Assembly (NCBI GenBank): GCA_021163705.1
Contig: JAGGTO010000089.1
Coordinates: forward strand, 1 to 8,923
Origin: Thermoplasmata archaeon
GTDB lineage: Archaea; Thermoplasmatota; Thermoplasmata; Thermoplasmatales; Aciduliprofundaceae
Length of the DNA stretch: 8,923 nucleotides
Direction: 5' to 3'
Shown here: positions 1-6,535 of the stretch, one piece after another
How the letters are laid out: each line of letters opens with the position of its first letter
How positions within the stretch are numbered: position 1 is the first letter of the stretch
Program-made: the position numbers and the translations under genes
The notes under the pieces: generated by a model
What the model was told of the DNA's origin: nothing
Databases searched by the model: none
What the model saw: only the letters and a program-made list of their open reading frames with translations

Positions 1-120
1 AAGGAGAATAATGAATTAAAAAAGAAGATGGAAACACTAAGTGAGAAAATAAAAAAAGCTGAAGAATATCTCAGTTCCCTCATCCTTCTGTTCCAGGAAT
101 ACGAGGGGGTGATCACATGA
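1..120 (+). CDS. C-terminal fragment of an unrecognised charged helical protein
   Basis: An open frame enters from the left edge and ends at TGA 118-120, leaving 39 visible residues. The first half is very rich in Lys and Glu with spaced hydrophobic residues (KKKMETLSEKIKKAEEYL), as in a coiled coil or long helix. The last residues (LILLFQEYEGVIT) are more hydrophobic. The stop overlaps the start of the radical SAM gene in an ATGA arrangement, so the two are probably translated from one mRNA by coupling. The fragment is too short to assign a family. It could be a small helical regulator or the tail of a longer coiled-coil protein. Reading-frame continuity and the ATGA overlap make a real gene likely; its function is unknown. 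Confidence 0.6.
   Translation, partial: KENNELKKKMETLSEKIKKAEEYLSSLILLFQEYEGVIT
105..114 (+). promoter_or_regulatory. Shine-Dalgarno site of the radical SAM gene
   Basis: GGGGGTGATC matches the full archaeal anti-Shine-Dalgarno complement GGAGGTGATC except at one base. Its purine core lies seven bases before ATG 117. It sits inside the 3' end of the upstream gene, which fits translation re-initiation at the ATGA overlap, and it fixes the start at 117. Confidence 0.7.
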
Positions 121-1688
121 GAATCGTTCTGACCTGTGACGATACTTTAACCAATACATTCAGAAATATTCCACTCCTTGATTTTCTTCCCTGCGCTCCC
201 ATGGAAAGGGTGCCTAAGAGTATTTATAATCTCCTAGATACACAGGTTCCCGATGATAATGGAAAGCTCATATATGCCCCCTATGCCCTCAGAAAAGTTG
301 AGGCTGCCCTTTTAAATGACGGATATAAAAGAAGTGAGTTGGTAGTAGCACATCCTCGCAAAGTGGAGAAATTCATCGATGAAAAGACCACAATAGTAGG
401 TGTAAATACCATGGATCCCTATGGACTCGGCCCTGTGACATTGATGTTTACAAACGGTGGAAAATTCACATCCTACTCAAAATATAGGTTCACTGCGCTA
501 ATAAGAAGATTGAGAGATTACAGAGAGAAAAAAGGCTATAAATTTAAAATTGTGATCGGTGGTCAGGCTGGCTGGCAATTCAAACTAAAGGAAAAACTCA
601 CAGAAGAGCTTAAAATAGACCATGTTGTTATAGGTGAAACGGAGCATGTTGTTGGCAAGATTTTCAGAGAAATAGAGAGTGGAAACGCTGATAAGTATAT
701 AGAGATCAGAGACTGGCCAAGTGTAGAGCAGATACCAAACATAGTGGGTCCAACTTATAAAGGAATGATCGAGGTCATGCGTGGATGCGGTCGTGGATGC
801 CGTTTCTGCTCTCCAAATCTTAGAACTGCGAGATTCTATCCACTCGAAAAAATACTCAGCGAGGTGGAGGTGAATATCAGAGCAGGGCAGAAAACTGCCT
901 GGCTCCATAGTGAGGACATATTCAACTATATGGTGGAGGACAGAAAAAATTTTTATCCAAATGAGGATGCTGTTATAAATCTATTTGAAGAAGTTTTAAA
1001 AAGGGTGGATTATGCGAATCCTACCCATGGCACAGCGGCAGGGGCATTGGCCGCACCAAGAATACTTAAGAGTGTGGCAGAGTTGAATCATGCTAATTTC
1101 AATAAATGGGTGGGAATTCAGGTTGGTTTTGAAACAGCCTCTCCTGAATTGATAAGAAAAATGGCAAATAATAAGATGAAACCTTTTACCCCTGAGGAGT
1201 GGCCCTGGGTTCTTTTAAATGGCACATACGCATTCAATAAATTCTTCTGGTTCCCGGCCTATACAACCATAGTAGGATTGCCCTGGGAGACCGATGAGGA
1301 TGAGATTGATACAGCAAGATTAATAATAACAATGGAGAAAAAATTGAAAGAGAAGTTAGGCGAAAAAGCTCATTTCACAGTTACACCCCTTGCCTTCGTG
1401 CCTATGGGTGCCTTAAAGGACAATGATTTCTTTGATGTAACAAGCCAGCTCACCCCAGGGAGGATTCTTCACATATATCATGCATGGAGACACCTGGCCT
1501 GGGAGGTGGACCATGGATTGAGAAGAGTCACGAAGGGCAATCCCAATTTCTTAATATTCTCCCCTATAGCAAAGTTTGGCGCACATCTGCTTGTTCAAAC
1601 CATAAGAAAATGGGCATTGAGACAGGGGATAAATGTTGATAAACCCCTTGACCCCATGGATATAAAAATTGAGGAACCGGATCTCTAA
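117..1688 (+). CDS. Radical SAM protein with cobalamin-binding-like N-terminal domain
   Basis: This 523-residue protein has the radical SAM cluster motif CX3CX2C at C224, C228 and C231 (in RGCGRGCRFC), whose cysteines should bind a 4Fe-4S cluster that cleaves S-adenosylmethionine. Further radical SAM barrel elements are GFETASPELIRKM near residue 338 and TTIVGLPWETDEDE near 383. Residues of about 90-190 (IVGVNTMDPYGLGP, KIVIGGQAGW, DHVVIGETEHVVGKI) resemble the alternating strand-helix B12-binding domain that precedes the radical SAM domain in many Fe-S oxidoreductases. The DxHxxG ligand motif is absent, as is common in cobalamin-dependent radical SAM enzymes, so cobalamin use is possible but unproven. 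The protein is soluble with no signal peptide. It is translationally coupled to the gene before it, and its stop overlaps the stop of the convergent oxidoreductase gene. The substrate is unknown. The family call is firm, the cofactor only moderate. Confidence 0.9.
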   Translation: MRIVLTCDDTLTNTFRNIPLLDFLPCAPMERVPKSIYNLLDTQVPDDNGKLIYAPYALRKVEAALLNDGYKRSELVVAHPRKVEKFIDEKTTIVGVNTMDPYGLGPVTLMFTNGGKFTSYSKYRFTALIRRLRDYREKKGYKFKIVIGGQAGWQFKLKEKLTEELKIDHVVIGETEHVVGKIFREIESGNADKYIEIRDWPSVEQIPNIVGPTYKGMIEVMRGCGRGCRFCSPNLRTARFYPLEKILSEVEVNIRAGQKTAWLHSEDIFNYMVEDRKNFYPNEDAVINLFEEVLKRVDYANPTHGTAAGALAAPRILKSVAELNHANFNKWVGIQVGFETASPELIRKMANNKMKPFTPEEWPWVLLNGTYAFNKFFWFPAYTTIVGLPWETDEDEIDTARLIITMEKKLKEKLGEKAHFTVTPLAFVPMGALKDNDFFDVTSQLTPGRILHIYHAWRHLAWEVDHGLRRVTKGNPNFLIFSPIAKFGAHLLVQTIRKWALRQGINVDKPLDPMDIKIEEPDL

Positions 1689-3607
1689 ATTCTTTCCACC
1701 TCTACCCACACAGTATGAAGGGTTGTGCATCCTCCATATCCTTCATTTTTTCTGTCGGGAGTTAGAAAATTGACATTCCACCCTAACTTGGATGGCCAGA
1801 AAGCCTTGTACATTAAGGCAACTCCATCTTGTATTTCTTCTCTAATTCTCGCCTTAGTAATTATTTCACCGTACTCGTTGAAAACTTTAACTTGATCTCC
1901 CTCCTTTATCCCTCTCTTTTCAGCATCTTTAGGGCTCAAATAAATATAGGGATCCTCATAGCCGTAAACATTGTGATACTGCGAGGAGATCGTCATGAAA
2001 TACGAGGGAGTTAAAAGCTTAAGCCCTCTCCCATTCACTGGATGATACATTGGAAAGGGAGATAAACCTCTTTTTACAGCTCTATTTGAATATATCTCAA
2101 TTTTTCCACTTTCCGTATGAGGAGCATAGGAACTTATGGGAATCTTCATAACCTTCTTTTCCCACAATTTTTCCGGAGGTATGTTAATTTCTCTCAGCAC
2201 CTTTTTGACTATCTTCTCCTCATCCTCATATAGTGCCCGCTCTTTCAATTGAAGCTCCTTAGCAAGGAGTTTTGCAACCTCCATATTGCTCTTTCCCATA
2301 TACACCAGGACCTTTTCATTTACAGCCAGATATCTATGATAGTAGGAATCAGCAATATCGAATCTTTCAAAGAATGTATTGGATGGGAGTATCACATCCG
2401 AAAAGCGGGCTGTATCTGTGAAAAATATGTCATGGAGAGCTATGAAAACATCATTTTCAAGAACCACTTTTCTCAATTTATTTTGATTGGGTAGAGTGGC
2501 AAATGGATTGGCACCATACACAAATATAAACTTTATTTTTCCATCTTCAATAAAATCAGGTACATCAAGCTGAGTTATCTTGTATCCTTTCCTCTTCCTC
2601 AAAAATTCACCCCTCACATATCTACGGGGAAGTATCCTATTGCTATATATAAATCCCCTCTTCTTGCCAACAAGTGCAGGAAGAATTGAAATTGCCCTTA
2701 CAGCTTCCCCTCCATTTATGCTCCTCTGAAATCCATAGCCTATGTGAATAACTCCCTTCTTCTTCCAGTAGTCTCTGGCAAAATCTTCCAAATCCTCTTC
2801 ATTTACACCTGTTTCTTTAGCAATGTAACCTAAATCCATGCCTTCCAGATATTCTGAAAATTTATCAAACCCGTAGATATATTCTTTTACAAAATCTTTA
2901 GCATAGAGACCATCCTCTACCATTATTTTTGCCACTCCCAAAGCAAAGAGAACATCCGTTTCAGGCTTGATTTTATAAAATTTATCTACATTTTTGGCAG
3001 TGACAGTCTTTACAACATCCACACACCACATCTCTAGATCCATATTTCTGGCAAAAATAAAGCCATGAAGATTTGTCCACAGGGCATTAATTCCCCAGAA
3101 TACTATAAGATCCTCATTTCTCAAATCCTCTGGATCCATCCCCTGGGAGGTACCGTATATGTCCTTCAGAGCCTCCTCTCCCGCCCTGTCACATATTGCA
3201 TCCTCCACTATGGAGGCATTTAAATAATTGAAAAGCCTATGTGGAAAATTAGAGTTGAGAAAACCTCTATCACCATAGTAGTAGTAAAGAAGTATTGATT
3301 TCTCCCCATATCTTTCCTTGGTTTCTTTAATTTTTTTGGCTATTATGGAGATTGCCTCTTTCCAGGATATTTTTTCAAATTCTTCAGTGGGCTTGGAGGC
3401 TTTTCTCAAAAGAGGTACCTCAAGTCTCTCACTGCTATAAAACCATCTGGGAAGTAAGGAGCCCTTTGCACATAGAAAATTTGAAGTGATTGCATTTTCA
3501 GGATTCCCCCTAACCCTCATTTTTCCATCCTTAATCTCAGTTAAGAGGGCGCAGGTATCGTAGCAATCCCTCATACAAACATTGTGGTAAATCAAAGATA
3601 TCCCCAA
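1685..3607 (-). CDS. Molybdopterin (Mo/W-bisPGD) oxidoreductase, stand-alone catalytic subunit
   Basis: A 640-residue member of the DMSO reductase/formate dehydrogenase superfamily (BisC type). An N-terminal 4Fe-4S motif is formed by C11, C15, C19 and C46 (CX3CX3CX26C), followed by K48 in LCAKG, the position of the usual conserved lysine. The central pterin-binding region includes AICDRAGEEALKDIYG; C139 lies near where the metal-ligand residue is expected, though I cannot assign the ligand with certainty. FVYGANPFATLPN and TARFSDVILPSNTFFE (residues about 365-415) are typical second-pterin elements. The last 110 residues form the beta-barrel dinucleotide-binding domain, ending in GYGGCTTLHTVWVEVE. 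There is no twin-arginine signal, so it should be cytoplasmic. No ferredoxin-like, membrane or chaperone partner lies beside it. The start is TTG at 3607: it is the only start-type codon after the upstream in-frame stop that keeps C11 with leader residues and matches a TATA box 24 bases before it. Substrate unknown. Confidence 0.9.
   Translation of the reverse strand: MGISLIYHNVCMRDCYDTCALLTEIKDGKMRVRGNPENAITSNFLCAKGSLLPRWFYSSERLEVPLLRKASKPTEEFEKISWKEAISIIAKKIKETKERYGEKSILLYYYYGDRGFLNSNFPHRLFNYLNASIVEDAICDRAGEEALKDIYGTSQGMDPEDLRNEDLIVFWGINALWTNLHGFIFARNMDLEMWCVDVVKTVTAKNVDKFYKIKPETDVLFALGVAKIMVEDGLYAKDFVKEYIYGFDKFSEYLEGMDLGYIAKETGVNEEDLEDFARDYWKKKGVIHIGYGFQRSINGGEAVRAISILPALVGKKRGFIYSNRILPRRYVRGEFLRKRKGYKITQLDVPDFIEDGKIKFIFVYGANPFATLPNQNKLRKVVLENDVFIALHDIFFTDTARFSDVILPSNTFFERFDIADSYYHRYLAVNEKVLVYMGKSNMEVAKLLAKELQLKERALYEDEEKIVKKVLREINIPPEKLWEKKVMKIPISSYAPHTESGKIEIYSNRAVKRGLSPFPMYHPVNGRGLKLLTPSYFMTISSQYHNVYGYEDPYIYLSPKDAEKRGIKEGDQVKVFNEYGEIITKARIREEIQDGVALMYKAFWPSKLGWNVNFLTPDRKNEGYGGCTTLHTVWVEVERI
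1746..1751 (+). terminator. Possible oligo-T terminator for the radical SAM gene
   Basis: A run of six T residues on the plus strand lies about 58 bases after the radical SAM stop codon, inside the 3' end of the opposing oxidoreductase gene. Archaeal RNA polymerase stops at oligo-T tracts without needing a hairpin, and no intergenic space exists here, so termination must occur within the opposite gene. The assignment is an inference. Confidence 0.3.
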
Positions 3608-3625
3608 AAACAGAAATGTAGGATA

Positions 3626-3636
3626 GAATATAAGAA
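3626..3636 (-). promoter_or_regulatory. TATA box for the molybdopterin oxidoreductase gene
   Basis: On the minus strand TTCTTATATTC is centred about 24 bases before the TTG at 3607, the distance expected for a leaderless archaeal transcript. No Shine-Dalgarno sequence precedes that TTG, which agrees with leaderless initiation. A second AT-rich element (CTATATAAT, 3660-3652 on this strand) is an alternative that would give a leader of about 20 bases. Confidence 0.4.
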
Positions 3637-3650
3637 TTTTGCAGCGTAGG

Positions 3651-3659
3651 AATTATATA
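3651..3659 (+). promoter_or_regulatory. TATA box for the PfpI/DJ-1 gene
   Basis: AATTATATA is centred about 26 bases before ATG 3681, so transcription should begin at or near the start codon (leaderless). This supports 3681 rather than the in-frame codon at 3639 as the true start. Assignment by spacing and composition only. Confidence 0.5.
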
Positions 3660-3680
3660 GCAGCATGCAATTTTCATCCT

Positions 3681-4172
3681 ATGAAGGCCCTGATCCTTGC
3701 TGAAAATGATTTTGAAGACCTGGAGCTTTTCTATCCCTATCATCGCCTGAAAGAGGAGGGATTCGAAGTATACATAGCATCCTCCCAGAAGGAGCTCAGG
3801 GGAAAGAGGGGATATACAATAAATGCAGATTTAAGCTACACAGATGTAAGAGCTGAAGAATTCCATGCTCTTGTCATTCCAGGGGGAAAATCTCCAGAGA
3901 GGGTTAGATTGAACAAAGATGCTTTGAAGATAGTAAAGCATTTCTTTGATGAAAATAAGCCCATTGCAATCATATGCCATGGCGTACAGGTTCTCATATC
4001 CGCTGGAGTTGTGAAAGGTAGAAAAATTGCATGCTGGTACGGGGTTAAAGACGATTTAATAGCCGCCGGTGGAGAGTTTGTGGATGGTGTGGCCGTGGAT
4101 GGAAAACTTGTATCGGCCAGACATCCTGGAGATCTTGCGGAATGGATGAAGAATTTCCTATCCATTCTATAA
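3681..4172 (+). CDS. PfpI/DJ-1 family cysteine protein (glutamine amidotransferase-like)
   Basis: A 163-residue protein close in layout to PfpI of Pyrococcus, the intracellular protease/deglycase family of small cytoplasmic, often hexameric, proteins. Residue E12 (in NDFEDLE) and the nucleophile elbow at C99-H100 (IICHGVQVL) correspond to the family's catalytic Glu and Cys-His. Other hallmarks are YHRLKEEG, the LVIPGGKSPERVRLN loop near residue 64-78 and SARHPGDL near 145. The length fits the roughly 166-residue family norm. The start at ATG 3681 was chosen because PfpI proteins begin at MKxL and a TATA box sits 26 bases upstream; the frame also opens at 3639, but that would add 14 residues not seen in the family. 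The stop lies against that of the convergent methyltransferase gene. Members act as proteases, chaperones or protein/nucleotide deglycases; which activity applies cannot be told from sequence. Confidence 0.93.
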   Translation: MKALILAENDFEDLELFYPYHRLKEEGFEVYIASSQKELRGKRGYTINADLSYTDVRAEEFHALVIPGGKSPERVRLNKDALKIVKHFFDENKPIAIICHGVQVLISAGVVKGRKIACWYGVKDDLIAAGGEFVDGVAVDGKLVSARHPGDLAEWMKNFLSIL

Positions 4173-5255
4173 TTTTCTCAAAACAGCCATATAAAGAATG
4201 TCTCCCAGAGTTATGAAGCCACCTATTTCTACCTTTTTGAAATATTGCGGGTATTCCACCCTTATCTCTTCAATTTCAAATTCAGAATTATTTTCAAGAA
4301 ATTCTCCCATCACTTCTACAGTTTCTTCCAATGAGAAGCTGCATACAACATATATGAGGATTCCCCCCTCTTTCACATTATTTTTTGCATTTTCCAATAT
4401 TTCCATCTGCAAACTTTTGAATTTTTCAAAACCTGATACATACTTTGCCTCCGGATTGCGACTGGCAGCTCCAATTCCGCTGCACGGAGCATCCACAAGT
4501 ACAACATCGTAAAGCTCAACAGGGGGAGAAGAATGAATATTTATTATAGCACCATGTCTCTCCATCCTATTTCTCAAAGCCCTCAATTTTTCCTTGTTTA
4601 TATCATAGGCATGGAGTTCCTTTTTATTTTTATAGAGAGAAGCCATGGCCAGGCTCTTACCCCCACTGCCTGCACAGTAATCTAGAATTCTATCGCCATA
4701 ATATCCCGTGATCTTGGCTACCATTTGACTGGATGCATCCTGAACATGTGCCAGGCCCTCTTTTATCGCTTTGGAATATCTTCCAGAGGATTCTGTTATT
4801 ACGGCACTCTCAGGCAAATATTCTCTTGCACTAAAACCCTCTCTTTGAAGATAGGATATCAGAGCTTTTCTTGTGGTCTTTATGAAATTTGTGCATAAAA
4901 CAGTATCTGGCTCCCGATTTATTATCTTTAAAAATTCAGGATATTTCTCCACCGCTCTGGCAACATCTTTGCTCATAGATTCCCTTATCTCAATATTTCT
5001 GTCATCCACATTTCCCTCAATTTTTTTTAATGAAGCCATAACATAATTTCTTCCTGTCTTTTTCAAGCCATGTATCTGGAGAATCGCATCATACCTCCTT
5101 TTATAGCGAATTATATCATGAACTATTCTTGCCACTCTCTCCCTCTCCTTTAAAGATAATCCTGAGTGAGGGAGTATATCCCGCATGCATCTTGCCATAT
5201 TTCCCTTGCGCAGCCATTTGTCAATTATCCTGGATGCTATTTTTTCCACACTCAT
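4167..5255 (-). CDS. RsmB/NOL1/NOP2-type RNA cytosine-C5 methyltransferase
   Basis: SAM-dependent m5C methyltransferase acting on rRNA or tRNA. Numbered from ATG 5255 (362 residues), motif I DYCAGSGGKSL is at about 192-202, motif IV DAPCSGIGAASRNPE carries C258, and motif VI VVCSFSLEE carries C305. These two cysteines are the release and nucleophilic cysteines of the family. AHVQDASSQMVA (about 169-180) is the typical lead-in to the Rossmann domain. Residues 1-100 resemble the NusB-like RNA-binding domain of bacterial RsmB (SLKERERVARIVHDIIRYKRRYD). The frame is open to an ATG at 5363, giving 398 residues, but that ATG has no Shine-Dalgarno site and lies before the likely TATA box (about 5345-5355). 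From that box transcription should start near 5322, and ATG 5255 is then the first in-frame start. AAGGAGGGG lies 15 bases before ATG 5255, further than ideal, so the start remains uncertain. RNA target unknown. Confidence 0.9.
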   Translation of the reverse strand: MSVEKIASRIIDKWLRKGNMARCMRDILPHSGLSLKERERVARIVHDIIRYKRRYDAILQIHGLKKTGRNYVMASLKKIEGNVDDRNIEIRESMSKDVARAVEKYPEFLKIINREPDTVLCTNFIKTTRKALISYLQREGFSAREYLPESAVITESSGRYSKAIKEGLAHVQDASSQMVAKITGYYGDRILDYCAGSGGKSLAMASLYKNKKELHAYDINKEKLRALRNRMERHGAIINIHSSPPVELYDVVLVDAPCSGIGAASRNPEAKYVSGFEKFKSLQMEILENAKNNVKEGGILIYVVCSFSLEETVEVMGEFLENNSEFEIEEIRVEYPQYFKKVEIGGFITLGDILYMAVLRKL

Positions 5256-5341
5256 CCATTCCTTTATTGTGCCCCTCCTTAAAACTCTTTTTATTCTGCG
5301 AAGCTTTAGCTCAATGTCAACTTCGGCAGCTACACATACGA

Positions 5342-5355
5342 AAATATTATATTTC
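5342..5355. promoter_or_regulatory. AT-rich element, possible bidirectional TATA box
   Basis: AAATATTATATTTC reads as a TATA box on both strands. On the plus strand its centre is about 27-28 bases before ATG 5377 of the first PhoU-like gene, fitting a leaderless transcript. On the minus strand it would place a start near 5322 and hence favour ATG 5255 for the methyltransferase. One shared element could make the two divergent genes compete for TATA-binding protein. Inferred from composition and spacing. Confidence 0.45.
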
Positions 5356-5376
5356 ACAATCATCTATAAGATAGCG

Positions 5377-5949
5377 ATGGAAAGCGTGAAAGACCTTCTC
5401 GTGGAGATAAAGGAGAAATCTGAGCTCATAGTAGATCTTGCATATTCCGCTTTAATACTGGACAGTGAAGACATGGCCAAAGAGGTGGAAAAACTGGAAA
5501 AGGAGATGTATGAGCTGGCATACAAGATAAAGATTTCAACGATGCTTGCAGCCAACAACTGGGAGGAAGCTGAGCAGCTTGCAGGAATCTTACAGGTGGC
5601 TGAGGCTTCAAAGAATCTGGCAAATGCCGCTGCTGATATAGTATATCTTCTTGATATAGATATTGCCATGAGACCGTTTCTCCCCAGCCTGTTTTTGAAT
5701 GCGGATGAGAAGATTCATGCTGTAAAAATTTATCCAAACTCAAGCATTGTGGATAGGAAGATAGGAGAGTTGAATATTGAGAAGGAGACGGGAGTTAGGG
5801 TGATTGCGATAAAGAGGGGGAGAAGATGGATATATGATCCTGAAGATAATGTGCGCATCAAGGCAGATGATATTCTTATTCTCCGAGGCACGGAAGATGG
5901 TTATAATTTTATGGAGCGGGTGGCAAGAGGTGAGGAGAGTTGGGACTAG
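5377..5949 (+). CDS. PhoU-like/TrkA-C (RCK_C) regulatory protein, first of tandem pair
   Basis: A 190-residue soluble protein with two parts. Residues 1-100 are helical and resemble a single PhoU-type helical bundle (ELIVDLAYSALILDSEDMAKEVEKLEKEM, then a helix around LQVAEASKNLANAAADIVYLL). Residues about 113-185 form a TrkA-C/RCK_C ligand-binding domain (SSIVDRKIGELNIEKETG, VIAIKRGRRWIYDPEDNVRIKADDILILRG). RCK_C domains in potassium and other ion transporters sense small ligands, and the PhoU+TrkA_C combination is a known archaeal/bacterial family, often linked to cation transporters. That link is family knowledge, and no transporter gene lies in this window. ATG 5377 was chosen because of the TATA box about 27 bases upstream and the match to the start of its paralog. 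An upstream extension to 5185 in this frame runs through the opposing gene and is rejected. It overlaps the next gene by 10 bases. Confidence 0.85.
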   Translation: MESVKDLLVEIKEKSELIVDLAYSALILDSEDMAKEVEKLEKEMYELAYKIKISTMLAANNWEEAEQLAGILQVAEASKNLANAAADIVYLLDIDIAMRPFLPSLFLNADEKIHAVKIYPNSSIVDRKIGELNIEKETGVRVIAIKRGRRWIYDPEDNVRIKADDILILRGTEDGYNFMERVARGEESWD

Positions 5950-6509
5950 GAGAGATGCTCATTCAGATGAAGAACATCTCAGAGCTTATGGTGGATCTTG
6001 CATATTCCTCTTTAATCTTTAACAATAAAGAGATTGCAGAGGAAGTGAAGTATTTGGAAGAAAAGATAGATGAGACTTACTACAAACTTCAGGAAGAGGC
6101 CATAAAAAAAGCGATAGAGGATAAAAATCCAGCATCCGCTGTAATCCTCATAAGGTTGGCAACGAGTATAGAAGCCATCTCAGATTCTGCTGTGGAAATA
6201 GCAGATGTGGTTTTAAGAGACATACCGCCGCATCCTGTGCTGTTGGAGAGCATAAAAGAGAGTGACATAACCATCACAAGGCAGAAAGTGACCCAAGATA
6301 GCATTATGGTAAATAGAACCCTTGGTGAGCTAAACCTCGCAAGCGAAACCGGTATGTGGGTTCTGGCCATAAAAAGGGGAGATCACTGGATTTTCGGTCC
6401 CACTGAAAATACAAGGATATTGAGTGGGGATATCCTCCTTGCCAAAGGACCCATCGAAGGTGTTGAGCATTTCAAAAATTTGTGTACTGGTAGGGATAAG
6501 AAGGTTTAA
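5940..6509 (+). CDS. PhoU-like/TrkA-C (RCK_C) regulatory protein, second of tandem pair
   Basis: A 189-residue paralog of the preceding protein with the same order: a PhoU-like helical half (SELMVDLAYSSLIF, EEVKYLEEKIDETYYKL, then RLATSIEAISDSAVEIADVVL) and a TrkA-C domain from about residue 112 (VNRTLGELNLASETGMWVLAIKRG, GDILLAKG). The start is taken as TTG 5940 because GAGGTGA at 5927-5933 gives a good Shine-Dalgarno site six bases before it and because the resulting N-terminus lines up with that of the paralog. ATG 5955 is an alternative that would remove five residues. The 10-base overlap with the first gene means one mRNA and probably coupled, roughly matched synthesis, suggesting a hetero-oligomer (inference). 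Its stop codon overlaps the TATA box of the nuclease gene. Ligand and partner are unknown. Confidence 0.83.
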   Translation: MGLGEMLIQMKNISELMVDLAYSSLIFNNKEIAEEVKYLEEKIDETYYKLQEEAIKKAIEDKNPASAVILIRLATSIEAISDSAVEIADVVLRDIPPHPVLLESIKESDITITRQKVTQDSIMVNRTLGELNLASETGMWVLAIKRGDHWIFGPTENTRILSGDILLAKGPIEGVEHFKNLCTGRDKKV

Positions 6510-6512
6510 ATA
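6505..6512 (+). promoter_or_regulatory. TATA box for the beta-CASP nuclease gene
   Basis: TTTAAATA is a near-ideal archaeal box A centred 27 bases before ATG 6536, and no Shine-Dalgarno site precedes that ATG, so a leaderless transcript is expected. The box contains the TAA stop (6507-6509) of the second PhoU-like gene, so this promoter is embedded in the end of the upstream operon. Confidence 0.65.
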
Positions 6513-6535
6513 GTAGAGGCTATAAACCCACCACA

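Noticed and set aside
585..908. 107-codon minus-strand open frame inside the radical SAM gene
   Set aside because: It lies wholly opposite a gene with clear catalytic motifs and has no recognisable domain.
3639..3680. 14-residue extension of the PfpI gene
   Set aside because: PfpI proteins start at the MKxL segment, and the TATA box at 3651-3659 lies inside this stretch.
3836..4165. 109-codon minus-strand open frame opposite the PfpI gene
   Set aside because: It lies antisense to a well-supported family member; its composition looks like a shadow frame.
5363..5373. Small inverted repeat CTAT-AAG-ATAG next to the PhoU-like start
   Set aside because: Arms of four bases are too short to distinguish from chance in AT-rich sequence.
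5185..5376. N-terminal extension of the first PhoU-like gene (64 extra residues)
   Set aside because: It runs antisense through the methyltransferase gene, has no homologous part in the paralog, and a TATA box sits at the right distance for a start at 5377.
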